Positions 7,820 through 17,940 of a stretch of 64,000 nucleotides of DNA are shown one piece after another (position 1 is the first letter of the stretch; each line of letters opens with the position of its first letter). A program made the translations under genes and the position numbers. Source of the stretch: JAENWD01 sp963796915 (GTDB lineage Bacteria > Acidobacteriota > Vicinamibacteria > Vicinamibacterales > JAENWD01); the NCBI GenBank assembly GCA_963796915.1, contig CAWCNI010000002.1, positions 744,001 to 808,000 on the forward strand, given 5' to 3'. The notes beneath the pieces were generated by a model that worked only from the letters and a program-made list of their open reading frames with translations, was not told the origin of the DNA and searched no databases.

Positions 7820-8826
7820 ATGAAGCTCGACGAGGTGGCGCGGCGGGCGCGGGTGTCCACGGCGACGGTGTCGCGCGTCCTCAACGACAAAGCCGCCGTC
7901 AAGGCCTCGACGCGAGCCCGGGTACTCAAGGCAGTCGAGGAGCTGAAGTACAGCCCCAACCTCCACGCCCGCAGCCTCGCCGGCGCCCAGAGCCGCACGC
8001 TCGGCGTCATCGTCTCGAATATCGAGAACCCTTTCTTCCTCGACGTCTACAAAACTGTCGAAGCCGGCGCGCACGCCGCGGGCTACGACGTGTTCATGGC
8101 GAACACGGACTACCGGCCCGACCGCCTCGTGACGAGCATCCGCCTGATGATCGGGCGTCGCGTCGCGGGTCTGGCGGCCATCGTGTCGGAGATGGACTCG
8201 GCCCTCATCCAGGAGCTCAGCTCGCAGCGCATCCCCGTCGTGTTCTACGACGTCGGCACGCCGCGTTGGAACATCACGAACATCCGCGTGGACTACCGCG
8301 GCGCGATGGAGAAGCTCACCTCGCATCTCTGCAGCCTCGGCCATCGCCGGCTGGGTTTTGTCGTCCACCACGCGATGCTCGGCCCGCTGCACGAGCGATC
8401 GCGCGCGGTTCAGGACTCGGCCGCGCGGTATCCGGTACCGCGGTCGAGGTCGCGGCGGATTCCGACACACTCGACGGCGGCCGTCGCGCGGCCCGCACCT
8501 TGCTGAATCGCAGCCCGAAGCTGACGGCGGTGATCTGTGCCAACGACGTGATGGCCGTGGGCGTGCTGCGCGAGCTGCGGGCAGCCGGGCGCCGGGTGCC
8601 GGAGGACGTCTCGGTGACCGGCTTCGACAACGTGACGCTGGCGCAGTTCTGCTACCCCGCTCTGACCTCCGTCCACATCCCGAGGGACGAGATCGGACGC
8701 ATGATCTGCGACTGCCTGCTGAACCGCGACGATCCGCCCCTCCACCGTGAGTTCGTGATCGAGCCCGAGCTGGTTGTCCGTGACTCGACGGGACCCGCAC
8801 CCGGGCGGAGACGTCGATCGATGTAA
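7820..8826 (+). CDS. LacI family transcriptional regulator, frame broken near 8430
   Basis: The first frame gives the N-terminal helix-turn-helix (KLDEVARRARVSTATVSRVL), the hinge YSPNLHARSLAG and the first half of the sugar-binding domain (LGVIVSNIENPFFLDVYKT). The homology then jumps frame around 8400-8450 and resumes with TAVEVAADSDTLDGGRRAA, TAVICANDVMAVGVLRELRA, VSVTGFDNVTLAQFCYPALT and EPELVVRDSTG. The total length is 3n+2, as expected for one missing base. Both halves are well conserved, so either the break is a sequence error or the loss is recent. Its likely targets are the adjacent esterase and GH95 genes; a palindrome overlaps its stop codon. Confidence 0.85.
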
Positions 8827-8835
8827 GCGCTTAAC
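8822..8835. promoter_or_regulatory. LacI/CcpA-type operator candidate
   Basis: TGTAAGCGCTTAAC contains the perfect palindrome TAAGCGCTTA (8824-8833) with the central CG pair of LacI-family operators. It overlaps the lacI stop codon, 300 bases upstream of GH95. Repression of the downstream glycan genes by the linked LacI protein is inferred. Confidence 0.55.
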
Positions 8836-9132
8836 AGCGCCATTACACTACTCCACAGCGAAGCCTCCCTGGCCTTGACGAGCCGGATGAAAGCGCATAC
8901 GCTCCCGTGGCCGACGAACCCGGCGCGGGACGCCCGGCCGGCGCCGATTCAGTTCGTCGCCAGTGCTTGAAACGAAGGCGGGTGCCCGCTCGCCGGTCCG
9001 GGAGACTGCCATGGCGCTGCGGTTCGACGTCGAACGACTTCCTGACCTCGTCGCGGCGACGACCGCGAAGGGGCAGGACGCGCGCGCGCCCTCCGTCCCG
9101 CGCCGGTGACCGCGTCGCGATCCGCTGAGGCC
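8836..9132. other. leader region of the GH95 operon
   Basis: About 300 bases without a convincing gene, between the operator candidate and the GH95 start. A TACACT -10-like hexamer lies at 8844-8849, but no good -35 pairs with it. No riboswitch was recognised. Confidence 0.35.
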
Positions 9133-11499
9133 ATGTCTCGCGCGCCTTCATTCCTGCTCCACGTGTCGCTGGTGGCCGCCGCTGTGCTTGGTGTGTCTCC
9201 GGCCCGCGCCGCGGAGCCCGAGTTCACGCTTCGTTACGACAAGCCGGCTGCCACGTGGACCGAGGCGCTGCCGATCGGCAACGGGCGCATCGGCGCGATG
9301 GTGTTCGGCGGCACGAGCGAGGAGCGCCTGCAGATCAACGAGGCCACGCTCTGGGGCGGCGGACCGCACGACTACACCAACCCCGGGGCTGCGTCCCACC
9401 TCGATGAAATCCGCCAGCTGATTTTCGCGGGCAAGCCGGCCGAGGCGGCCGCGCTCGCCGAGCGGGTGATGGGACGCCCGAAGCTGTTGATGCCGTACCA
9501 GCCGTTCTGTGATCTGCGCCTGCACTTCCCGGCGCGGTCGCAGCCGGAGGCGTACCGCCGCGAGCTGCGCCTCGATGACGCCATCGCGACGACGTCGTAT
9601 GTGGCCGACGGCGTGAAATTCAGCCGCGAGGTGTTTGCGTCGCATCCCGACCAGGTACTCGTCGTCCGGCTCACGGCCAGCCGAAGAGGGCAGCTGACCT
9701 TCACCATCGGGCTCGACTCGCTGCAGCAGGGCGTGCGTGTCGAGACGGCAGGGCGTGATGGCCTGCTCATGACCGGGCAGGTGCAGCCGCGGCAGAACCC
9801 GCCGAACTCGTGGACCGGGTCGTGGGACGAGCCCGGGCTGCGCTTTGCGGCTGTCGTTCGCGTGCTCCACGAGGGTGGCCGCGTGAGCGCGGCCGACGGG
9901 CGCGTCGAGGTGACGGGCGCCAGTGCGGTGACGATCCTCTTCAGCAACGCGACGAGCTTCCGGACCTACCGCGACATCGAGGGTGATGCCGTGGCCGCCG
10001 CGCGCGGATACGTCGATCGCGCCGTTCGACGGCCATTCGCCGAGCTGCGCCGGCGCCACGTCGCCGACTTCACGTCGCTGTTCTCGCGGGTTCGGCTGGA
10101 GCTCGGTGACGCCGTCTCGACGGCGACGACCGATCGCCGGATCAAGGAGTTCGGGGAGAGCGACGATCCAGGTCTGCTCGCGCTGTACTTCAATTTCGGT
10201 CGCTACCTGCTCATCTCGTCCTCGCGGCCCGGCGGCCAGCCGGCCAACCTGCAGGGCATATGGAATCAGGACCTGTTGCCTGCGTGGGGCAGCAAGTGGA
10301 CCACCAACATCAACCTGGAGATGAACTACTGGCTCGCCGATGCCGGCGATCTGTGGGAAACGCAGGAGCCGCTGTGGAGCCTCGTGCGCGACCTGCGCGT
10401 CACCGGCGCCGATACCGCGCGCGTGCACTACGGCGCGAAGGGATGGGTGCTCCACCACAACACCGACCTCTGGCGCGCGACGACGCCCGTCGATGGTCCG
10501 TGGGGACTGTGGCCGATGGGCTCGCTGTGGCTCGCGAACCAGATGTGGGACCACTACGAGTTCAGCCAGGACCGCGAGTTCCTGTCCCGCGAGGCGTATC
10601 CGGCGATGAAAGGCGCGGCCGAATTCGCACTCGACCTGCTCGTCACTGCACCGGCGGGCGCCCGGGCCGCCGGGCAGCTCGTGACCAACCCCTCGACCTC
10701 GCCCGAGAACAACTACCTGGCGGACGGCAAGGGCCAGTCCCTCACCTACGCGCCCACGATGGACCTGGAGCTGGTCGGCGAGCTCTTCGAGCGATGCCAG
10801 AAGGCTGCGGCCATCCTCGGTGTGGACGCCGACTTCTCCAGACGTCTCGAGAGCGTCGCCTCGCGCCTGCCGCCACTGCAGGTCGGCGCGCGCGGACAGC
10901 TGCAGGAGTGGATCGAGGACTACGCCGAAGCGGAGCCCGCCCATCGTCACGTCTCGCACCTCTACGCGCTGTACCCAGGGCAGGGCATCGACATCGAGCG
11001 TACGCCCGCGCTCGCCGCGGCCGCGAGACGGAGCCTCGAGCTGCGCGGCGACGGCGGCACAGGGTGGGCGGCGGCCTGGCGGGTGGCGTTGTGGGCCCGG
11101 CTCGGTGACGCAGACCGCGCCTACGCCAACCTGCGGTTCCTGCTCGCGAAGAGCACGCTGCCGAACATGTTCGACCTGCACCCGCCTTTCCAAATCGACG
11201 GCAACCTGGGCGGCGCCGCCGGCATCGGTGAGCTGCTCGTGCAGAGCACTGCCGACGAGATCCGCCTCCTGCCCGCACTCCCGAAACGGTGGACGACGGG
11301 ACGTCTGGCGGGGATACGGGTGCGAGGCGGCGCGACTGTCGACGTCTCGTGGAAGGATGGCCAACTGACCGAGGCGCGTCTGCGCAGCGACCGCGCGACG
11401 CGCTACAGGGTCAGCTGCAACGGACGGGCGAGCGACGTGGTGCTCGCGTCCGGAACGCCGGTCGTGCTCGATTCGATGCTGCGCCAGACGGGCCGTTGA
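9133..11499 (+). CDS. GH95 family alpha-L-fucosidase (secreted)
   Basis: A 788-residue protein. I chose the ATG at 9133 because it opens a standard signal peptide (SRAPSFLLHVSLVAAAVLG, cleavage after SPARA); a GTG at 9106 adds nine residues. GH95 hallmarks run throughout: WTEALPIGNGRIGAMVFGG, RLQINEATLWGGGP, NLQGIWNQDLLPAWGSKW, TTNINLEMNYW. Residues matching the catalytic set of characterised GH95 enzymes are Asn392 and Asn394 (TNIN), Glu525 (TSPEN) and Asp689 (FQIDGNLGG). It should hydrolyse alpha-1,2-linked fucose (or alpha-L-galactose in some members) from plant or host glycans in the periplasm. It leads a probable operon with the two esterases downstream. Confidence 0.93.
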   Translation: MSRAPSFLLHVSLVAAAVLGVSPARAAEPEFTLRYDKPAATWTEALPIGNGRIGAMVFGGTSEERLQINEATLWGGGPHDYTNPGAASHLDEIRQLIFAGKPAEAAALAERVMGRPKLLMPYQPFCDLRLHFPARSQPEAYRRELRLDDAIATTSYVADGVKFSREVFASHPDQVLVVRLTASRRGQLTFTIGLDSLQQGVRVETAGRDGLLMTGQVQPRQNPPNSWTGSWDEPGLRFAAVVRVLHEGGRVSAADGRVEVTGASAVTILFSNATSFRTYRDIEGDAVAAARGYVDRAVRRPFAELRRRHVADFTSLFSRVRLELGDAVSTATTDRRIKEFGESDDPGLLALYFNFGRYLLISSSRPGGQPANLQGIWNQDLLPAWGSKWTTNINLEMNYWLADAGDLWETQEPLWSLVRDLRVTGADTARVHYGAKGWVLHHNTDLWRATTPVDGPWGLWPMGSLWLANQMWDHYEFSQDREFLSREAYPAMKGAAEFALDLLVTAPAGARAAGQLVTNPSTSPENNYLADGKGQSLTYAPTMDLELVGELFERCQKAAAILGVDADFSRRLESVASRLPPLQVGARGQLQEWIEDYAEAEPAHRHVSHLYALYPGQGIDIERTPALAAAARRSLELRGDGGTGWAAAWRVALWARLGDADRAYANLRFLLAKSTLPNMFDLHPPFQIDGNLGGAAGIGELLVQSTADEIRLLPALPKRWTTGRLAGIRVRGGATVDVSWKDGQLTEARLRSDRATRYRVSCNGRASDVVLASGTPVVLDSMLRQTGR

Positions 11500-11540
11500 T
11501 CAGGTCGGCGCGTCTCGTGACGCCACGGAGGAAGGTCTCG

Positions 11541-12620
11541 ATGATGACGAGTATGCAACGCTCATTGATCGCGGCGGCGCTGGCCGTCGCGTGCTGGCCT
11601 GCCGGCGCGGCCGCGCAGGTGCAGACCGAGGTGCCGGCCGTGGTGGAAGGCGCAAAGCCCGTCACTGTCGACCGGATCAAGATCCACGGCCTGTCGCTCG
11701 AGGGCAATCTCGAGGGAGATGCCGTCGACCGCGACGTCCTCGTCTTTCTGCCGCCGAGCTATGCGACGGAGACGACGCGCCGCTACCCGGTGGTCTACGC
11801 CCTGCACGGCTACTCCATCGGCGCGGAGCAGTGGGCGAAGGAGATTCACGTGCCGCAGACGATCGAAGGCGCGTTCGCGCAGGGCGCCCACGAGATGATC
11901 GTCGTGTTGCCCGACTCGAAGACGGCGCACAACGGGTCGATGTACTCGAGCTCGGTCACGACCGGCGACTTCGAGCGCTACGTCTCCGAGGACGTCGTCA
12001 GCTACATCGACGCGCACTACCGGACGCTGCCGAATCGGAAGAGCCGCGGGCTCGTCGGTCACTCGATGGGAGGCTACGGCGCGGCACGAATCGGCATGAA
12101 GCACGCCGACGTGTTCGGCGGCCTCTACATCATGAGCCCATGCTGCCTGTCGGCACGACCGGGCGGGCCTCCCAATACTGATCTCGAGAAGGCAGTGCAG
12201 GCGATGAAGGTGCCGACCGACTCGGCCGTGCTCGGGTTCTTCCCCCGTGCGCAGCTCGCGACGGCCGCGGCGTGGTCACCAAACCCGCAGAAGCCGCCGC
12301 TCTACCTCGATCTGCCGACGGAGAACGGCCAGCCGCGTCCCGAGATCCTCGCGAAGTGGGCGGCCAATGCGCCGCTCGCGTTCGTCGACCAATACATCGG
12401 TCAACTGCGGCGATATCGCGGGATCTCGATCGACGTCGGCGATCAGGACGGCCTCAAGACGGACACGATCACGCTCCACGAAGTGCTCGATCGCTCGGGC
12501 ATCAAGCACGGCTTCGAGATCTATTCCGGCACGCACACGAGCCGCGTCGCCGACCGCGTTCAGAATCACGTGCTGCCGTTCTTCAGCGCGACGCTCTGCT
12601 TCACCGACACGTGCCAGTAA
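11541..12620 (+). CDS. secreted esterase, CE1/esterase-D family
   Basis: A 359-residue protein with ribosome site GGAGG (11527-11532) before the ATG, and a signal peptide ending GAAAQ. It is a single esterase domain of the PF00756 type: RYPVVYALHGYSIGAEQW, the nucleophile GHSMGG (Ser175) and a late catalytic His in SGTHTSRV. It lies 41 bases after GH95 and 11 bases before the next esterase, implying co-transcription. Related enzymes cleave feruloyl or acetyl groups from hemicellulose; the real substrate is not determinable. Confidence 0.87.
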   Translation: MMTSMQRSLIAAALAVACWPAGAAAQVQTEVPAVVEGAKPVTVDRIKIHGLSLEGNLEGDAVDRDVLVFLPPSYATETTRRYPVVYALHGYSIGAEQWAKEIHVPQTIEGAFAQGAHEMIVVLPDSKTAHNGSMYSSSVTTGDFERYVSEDVVSYIDAHYRTLPNRKSRGLVGHSMGGYGAARIGMKHADVFGGLYIMSPCCLSARPGGPPNTDLEKAVQAMKVPTDSAVLGFFPRAQLATAAAWSPNPQKPPLYLDLPTENGQPRPEILAKWAANAPLAFVDQYIGQLRRYRGISIDVGDQDGLKTDTITLHEVLDRSGIKHGFEIYSGTHTSRVADRVQNHVLPFFSATLCFTDTCQ

Positions 12621-12631
12621 AGGAACAGACC

Positions 12632-13828
12632 ATGAAGCGACTTGGATTGACCCTCGCGATCTTCGTCTGCCTGACAGCACTCGCGTCAGCGCAGGAGCCC
12701 ACCGATTTCCGGCCCGCATCGACCAACGTGTGGGACGCGCAGTACCCGCGGGTCGACAGCAAGGGGCGGGTCGAAATTCGACTGAAGGCACCGGACGCCA
12801 CCAAGGTCCGGCTGAACTTCTGGAGCGGACCGAAGATCGACATGGTGAAACAGCCGGATGGCGTGTGGAGTGTCATCACCGAGCCGCTCGTGCCAGGCCT
12901 GCACTACTACACCTTGATTGTCGACGGCGTGGAAATGGCCGACACCGGCAGCCGCTCCTTCTTCGGCGGCAGCAAGTACGCGAGCGCCGTCGAGGTGCCC
13001 GAGCCCGGCGCGACGTATTACTCGATCCAGGACGTGCCGCACGGACAGGTGCGCGAAGTCTGGTACTTCTCGAAGGTCACCGGCACCTGGCGCCACGCGC
13101 TGGTCTACGCGCCGCCGGGGTATGACGAGAAGCCGACGGAGCGGTATCCGGTGCTCTACCTGCAGCACGGTGGCGGCGAGGACGAGACCGGATGGGTGCG
13201 CCAGGGGCATGCCAACAACATCCTCGACAACCTGATTGCGAGCGGGAAGGCAAAGCCGATGCTGGTCGTGATGGCCTATGGCTACGCGCGCCGCGCGGGT
13301 GAGCAAGCGCCCGACCTGGCCGGCAAGAGCTTCGGATCTCCCGAGTTCCGGAAGGCGATGCAGGACATGATGGCGGCGTTCGAGGCCGACGTGACGGAGG
13401 CGCTGATTCCCTTCATCGACAGCACCTTCCGCACGATCGCGGATCGCGATCACCGCGCGATGGCCGGCCTGTCGATGGGCGGGATGCAGACCTTCCACAT
13501 CACGCTCAATCACCTCGATCTCTTCTCGAACATCGGCGGCTTCAGCGGCGCCGCAGGGCCCTTCATCCTCGGTCGTGACCTCGACCTCAAGAGCGACTAC
13601 AACGGCGTGCTCGCCGATCCGGCAGCGTTCGCGAAGAGAGTGAAGGTTCTCTGGCTCGGCGTCGGCACGGCAGAGCCCGAGGCCATGCGGTCGGGCATCC
13701 GGAAGCTGCACGCGTCACTGACGGAGGCGGGCATCACGCACGTCTACCAGGAGTCGGCGGGCACCGATCACGAGTGGCAGACCTGGCGGCGAAACCTCGA
13801 CGACTTCGCGGCGAGGCTCTTCCGCTAG
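12632..13828 (+). CDS. secreted CE1-type esterase with N-terminal E-set/CBM48-like domain
   Basis: A 398-residue protein with an AAGGAA ribosome site and a signal peptide ending ALASAQ. Residues about 25-125 form an immunoglobulin-like E-set domain (VEIRLKAPDATKVRLNFW, HYYTLIVDG), as in many bacterial feruloyl/acetyl-xylan esterases. The esterase follows: YPVLYLQHGGGEDETGW, the nucleophile AGLSMGGMQ (Ser281), and SAGTDHEWQTWRRNL with the catalytic His. Last gene of the GH95 operon. Likely deacylates plant cell-wall glycan for the upstream fucosidase. Confidence 0.9.
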   Translation: MKRLGLTLAIFVCLTALASAQEPTDFRPASTNVWDAQYPRVDSKGRVEIRLKAPDATKVRLNFWSGPKIDMVKQPDGVWSVITEPLVPGLHYYTLIVDGVEMADTGSRSFFGGSKYASAVEVPEPGATYYSIQDVPHGQVREVWYFSKVTGTWRHALVYAPPGYDEKPTERYPVLYLQHGGGEDETGWVRQGHANNILDNLIASGKAKPMLVVMAYGYARRAGEQAPDLAGKSFGSPEFRKAMQDMMAAFEADVTEALIPFIDSTFRTIADRDHRAMAGLSMGGMQTFHITLNHLDLFSNIGGFSGAAGPFILGRDLDLKSDYNGVLADPAAFAKRVKVLWLGVGTAEPEAMRSGIRKLHASLTEAGITHVYQESAGTDHEWQTWRRNLDDFAARLFR

Positions 13829-13854
13829 CGCTCACTCATCAGCCTGGGGCCATC

Positions 13855-15921
13855 TCAGATCGACAGGCCGGGATCGCCCTCGATGACTTGCTGGCGCAGC
13901 ACAGGCCGCTCGCCTGGTTTCCAGAGCGATGCCGTGTGGACGACCCGGTAGCGCAGAGGACCGCCATCAGGACGATCGCTGCGCGTGATCGGGCGTGGAA
14001 TGCAGACGAACTCGGTGCGCATTTCACCGCCGGTGAGCCGCACCGTCGCATAGCCGTGACCGCCCAGATCCACGAATTCAAGGTGCGGAGCCAGCTGCGG
14101 ATTGGACACGGCGTGCGCGCGTTTCAGATCGAAACTCCTGGCGTATTCGAGGCACGAGCGGACGCCGTGCTTGAGAAGCATGTTGTGCGTCCACTCGGGT
14201 GTGCTATCTGGTCGATCGGCCAGGAACAGCGCGCGGAGCGGATGATCCTTCTTGAGATTGTGCTCCAACGCCTCCATCGTCCCCGGGCTGGTGAGTGAGG
14301 CGCCGACGAAACTGATGCCGACCGGTTCGAACCTGGCGGGCGGCAATAGAGAAGCCGCATAGCCGGCCCAGAAGCTGTGACGGTCGCCCGACACGATCGC
14401 GAATCCGGTGATCTTCGAATCGCGAACGAGGTCGTAGATTTCGCCACGCTCGTGGTAGGTTCTTCCCCAATCGCCGTTGTCGAACACCGCGAAGGTGTCG
14501 GCCGGCCACTTCTGCCTGGTCAGTCCATCGGGAAGGTTCTGCGGGTCGGCGCGCAAGTCGAGAGCGCCCTGCGAATTGCCCCAGAGTTTCCAGGTGGCCG
14601 CGGACCGGCGGAGCTGGTCCAGGAACCATTCCTTCTGACGGCTCCCGAGTATCGTGCGCGGCGGTGAATCCTTTCGCGGATTGGGAATAGTGACGTCGCC
14701 AAAGCTCAGTTCGGCGGGCGCTGTGCCGCCGTTGAAGGTGCGGCCCGCATCGAGCGCGATCATCGCCGGTTCAGAGAACATCCCGTTGAACGCCGGATCG
14801 TAAATCTTGCCAACGCCCTCGGCATCAGTCGGGTCGTCGCCGCAGAAGCTGTGCTGGTCGGTGAGGATGAGATCGAGGTGCCGGCCGTAGCGCAACGACC
14901 GATAGGCGATCAGGCTGTTGATGGCCTTCAGATTGTTCGGTTCGATGTCGAGGCCGCTGTCGTCCCACTTTTCGATCGCCACATTTTTCACCGCCACCGT
15001 GCCGAACGTGTCGAGCGATCCGCTCGGCGCCGTCACGCGCGCGGGAACGTATTCGAACCATGCCTGGTTGGCGGCGACCTTGACGGTCTGGCCGGGCTGC
15101 GGAGGTCCTCCGGCCTGTTGGATGCTCTGGCGGCCCTGCCAGGAGAATTCGTGATTGTCCCAGATGCAGACGAATGGCCAGCGCGCTCGCGCGTCTTGCA
15201 GGTCGGGATCGGCAAGGTAACCCTTGTAGACGACGCGATAGCCCTCGACAGTGAGCGGGTAGTGGAAGTCGCTGTTGCCGGCTTTGCCGCCATCGGGAAT
15301 CCGGCCAACGTCGTAGATCGTGCGGTCGTAGCGCGTCTTCACTTCGTCGGGATATTCGACGATCTCATAGATGAAATCACCGAGGTGGAGCACGAAACCG
15401 AGTTGATCGGCGGGCGCCGCCCGCTCATCCTCGAAGATCATCCGGCGATAGCCGTTCAGCTTTCCTTCATTGAGGCTCTGGCAGCTGACGAAGGCGAAAG
15501 TGACCGGCCGTGGATCGTTCGCCAGCGGCGCGGTGATCGTCCGGCCGACGCGGCTGCCGTTCCCGTCTCCATCGGTGAAGCGGTACCAGTAGACGCGCGC
15601 AGGCTTGAGATGACCGACCAGCACGCGCGTCGTCCAATCCGATTCCGCTGAAACCGGCGCGGACGCCTTTGCGACGACCTGCCGGAACGCATCATCCTCG
15701 GCGACCTCCACCGTGAGCGCATGTCGGCCACCCGACTCGAACGGCCGCCGGGTCCAGAGGATCACGCTGCCCGGATCGGGATCGCCGGACGCGACGCCCT
15801 CCGGATAAAGTTCGCGCCGCTCATGCCAGCCGGTGGTTGACGCTCGAGCCGAGCCGCCCCACGCCAGCGAGGCCCCCAAGGCCGCGGCCAATTGAACGAA
15901 CTCGCGTCGATTGAGCGTCAT
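13855..15921 (-). CDS. phoD: alkaline phosphatase D (PhoD-like), Tat-exported
   Basis: A 688-residue protein beginning with a twin-arginine signal (NRREFVQLAA, cleavage after GSARA). It then has the PhoD N-terminal domain (LYPEGVASGDPDPGSVILWT; RVYWYRFTDGDG) and the metallophosphatase core (FVSCQSLNEG, LHLGDFIYE, FVCIWDNHEFSW, GDRHSFWAGY), all usual metal-ligand motifs being present. The enzyme is a periplasmic Fe/Ca-dependent phosphodiesterase-monoesterase used for phosphate scavenging. It is convergent with the esterase operon. A 178-base piece of this gene (15484-15661) is repeated at 20428-20605. Confidence 0.93.
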   Translation of the reverse strand: MTLNRREFVQLAAALGASLAWGGSARASTTGWHERRELYPEGVASGDPDPGSVILWTRRPFESGGRHALTVEVAEDDAFRQVVAKASAPVSAESDWTTRVLVGHLKPARVYWYRFTDGDGNGSRVGRTITAPLANDPRPVTFAFVSCQSLNEGKLNGYRRMIFEDERAAPADQLGFVLHLGDFIYEIVEYPDEVKTRYDRTIYDVGRIPDGGKAGNSDFHYPLTVEGYRVVYKGYLADPDLQDARARWPFVCIWDNHEFSWQGRQSIQQAGGPPQPGQTVKVAANQAWFEYVPARVTAPSGSLDTFGTVAVKNVAIEKWDDSGLDIEPNNLKAINSLIAYRSLRYGRHLDLILTDQHSFCGDDPTDAEGVGKIYDPAFNGMFSEPAMIALDAGRTFNGGTAPAELSFGDVTIPNPRKDSPPRTILGSRQKEWFLDQLRRSAATWKLWGNSQGALDLRADPQNLPDGLTRQKWPADTFAVFDNGDWGRTYHERGEIYDLVRDSKITGFAIVSGDRHSFWAGYAASLLPPARFEPVGISFVGASLTSPGTMEALEHNLKKDHPLRALFLADRPDSTPEWTHNMLLKHGVRSCLEYARSFDLKRAHAVSNPQLAPHLEFVDLGGHGYATVRLTGGEMRTEFVCIPRPITRSDRPDGGPLRYRVVHTASLWKPGERPVLRQQVIEGDPGLSI

Positions 15922-16176
15922 CGTCTATCCCTTCGGAATCTCTCGCATGCCAGGCAACGTGATCGACCAGGAACGTCGAGATGAATGATAGCTGTGGTCG
16001 TACGCCGGCTGGCGGCGCAGTGACGGCGCGATGCCCTGCCGGGACGAACCGTGCTTCCAGCAATTCGGGCCGCAACGTCTTTTCGACGAACCGATCAGAG
16101 TCGCCGATATCCACAGCGGAAAGGGCAAGCGCTGGCGAACATTGACTGGAGCAGCGGAGGACTCACACACGCCTCG

Positions 16177-17940
16177 TCACTCGTTCAGACTCAGTCGCTG
16201 TGTAACCTGCGTCGGAACATCGTCCCAATCGATAGGAGCTGTGGGCGCGCGATCGGTCAGCCAGAGCGCGAAGGCGGTTCCAAACAACACCGCAAACAAG
16301 GTCAGGGTGCCTTGGAGACTCCCAAGCACCGACCGCTCGACCCACGCGAAACCAAACGTCACCGCCAAGAAGACGACGACATAGATCGGGCTCCGTCCCA
16401 GTTGGTTGTCGCTCGGCTCATAGCTGAACGCGAACGGCACCTTCGCATATCTGAAGAACGCAGTTTCGACCACCACCGCCGAGATCGTCAATCCGAGGGC
16501 AGCGTGCATGAGGGCCACGGACCACCCGAGCGTGACGGCGTGGACCGGAAGCAGAATCAGCACCGTGGGCGCGAGGACCGCCACCAGCGTCGCCAGCTTC
16601 ACGCCGAGGAGATAATCGAGGTCGTGGCCCGACCACACCAGCCGGAAGATCCATCCGGCTGGTGTATCGGCAGGAATCCGCGCGGCGTGCCGAATGCCCG
16701 CCACGAGAATGATCACAAACATCGACTGGACGGCTAATGCCGTCAGCGGAATCTCAGATGTGGTCGTGAGCACGCCGTCCTTGGCGCTCAGCACGCCGAT
16801 CGCGAGGCTGATGGCGCCAGCAACCACGAGAGCCGCGCGGTGCGGCGCGCTGCGTCCGAGCGTCTGCAGCGTGAAGAAGAATCCGCCCTGCGCAGACGGC
16901 CGTCGTGACAGCACGAGCCGCACCAGCCACTCGAGGGCCAGACGACCCTGACCGCGTCGGGCCATCGAAGCGGTCGCCGTCGGCAGTCGCCTCGCATTCC
17001 AGGCCGACAAGGCGAACGCGACGATCGCCACGACGCCAAGCCCGAGGAGAGCCGCCCGGCCCAGAACGGCGAACTGCGCTCGGTGGCTGCGGTAGCTTCG
17101 TGTCAGGTCGTTCTCATGCTGGACGATGCCGTCGTAGTTCGGCGCGGTCTCGGCAGGGAAGCGCCGCGGAAGCTGGTCGATCAGGTCGCCGGCGATCCAC
17201 TCGTAGAGGCCGACGAACCAGACAGACGGCAGGTTGCGCGAGGCGCTGCTGGATGGACTCAGCCACTTCTCCGAGAGATCCGACGACAGTCGTGGCAGGA
17301 GCAGCAGGCCCGTGGCGAGCCCGACCAGGAGCGCTGCCTGCACGGCGCTCGACAGCCGGCCAAACAGCTTGGCGCCTGTCATCGCGCGGAGCAACTCGCG
17401 GACGGCCACGATGCCGAGAAACCCGAACGCGCCGGCGGCTGCCGTCACGAAGAGGTGAGCCGGCATCAGCGCCAGAAGGTCGACCAGCGGGAGGGGCAGC
17501 TTCGACGACAACAGAATCGGGTAAATCACGCTCGGTACCGCGTTCAACGCGACCGCGAACGCCACGGTGAAGAGCGCGATGGCTGCCAGCTTGGCGCGCA
17601 CGAGCATTCCACGCGGCAGCGGCAACGGGCCCAGGATCGAGGCGTCTCTCACGTCTAGCCCGAGGGCGTCCCATTCTGACACCGCGGCCAAGGCCATCAC
17701 GATCATCGACGCGCCGACAAAGAGGCTCAGGTCGTTCAGCGCGGCCAGTGACGTCCAGCCCGGAAGCTGCAGCGGCGAGAATTGGTACTTGACCGAGATG
17801 AACGCGGTGCCGAAGAGGCCCGCGGTAGTCAGCGCGGCGCAGACCACGCCCAGTACTTCATGCCGATCGGCTTCGGGCGAGATCAGGTCATTTTCGACGA
17901 GGCGCCTGAGAAAGTGCCGAACGAGCAGCCGCTCACGCAT
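16177..17940 (-). CDS. multi-pass membrane protein, probable ABC exporter permease
   Basis: A 587-residue protein with about 12 hydrophobic segments and two long polar loops (about residues 225-290 and 320-345). I recognise no named domain. It overlaps the end of the ABC ATPase gene (17933-17940) on the same strand, which makes it that protein's most likely permease partner. The ILGPLPLPRGMLVRAKL stretch in the first third resembles the cytoplasmic coupling loop of ABC-2 permeases. The substrate is unknown. Confidence 0.65.
   Translation of the reverse strand: MRERLLVRHFLRRLVENDLISPEADRHEVLGVVCAALTTAGLFGTAFISVKYQFSPLQLPGWTSLAALNDLSLFVGASMIVMALAAVSEWDALGLDVRDASILGPLPLPRGMLVRAKLAAIALFTVAFAVALNAVPSVIYPILLSSKLPLPLVDLLALMPAHLFVTAAAGAFGFLGIVAVRELLRAMTGAKLFGRLSSAVQAALLVGLATGLLLLPRLSSDLSEKWLSPSSSASRNLPSVWFVGLYEWIAGDLIDQLPRRFPAETAPNYDGIVQHENDLTRSYRSHRAQFAVLGRAALLGLGVVAIVAFALSAWNARRLPTATASMARRGQGRLALEWLVRLVLSRRPSAQGGFFFTLQTLGRSAPHRAALVVAGAISLAIGVLSAKDGVLTTTSEIPLTALAVQSMFVIILVAGIRHAARIPADTPAGWIFRLVWSGHDLDYLLGVKLATLVAVLAPTVLILLPVHAVTLGWSVALMHAALGLTISAVVVETAFFRYAKVPFAFSYEPSDNQLGRSPIYVVVFLAVTFGFAWVERSVLGSLQGTLTLFAVLFGTAFALWLTDRAPTAPIDWDDVPTQVTQRLSLNE

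Noticed and set aside
8400..8450. Programmed frameshifting in lacI
   Set aside because: No slippery heptamer or downstream structure is evident and other genes in the window show similar isolated one-base breaks; error or mutation is simpler.
9148..11364. A 738-residue open frame on the minus strand across the GH95 gene
   Set aside because: High-GC third-position bias produces long antisense frames; the translation is Arg/Gly/Glu-rich with no family signal, while the plus strand is a clear GH95.
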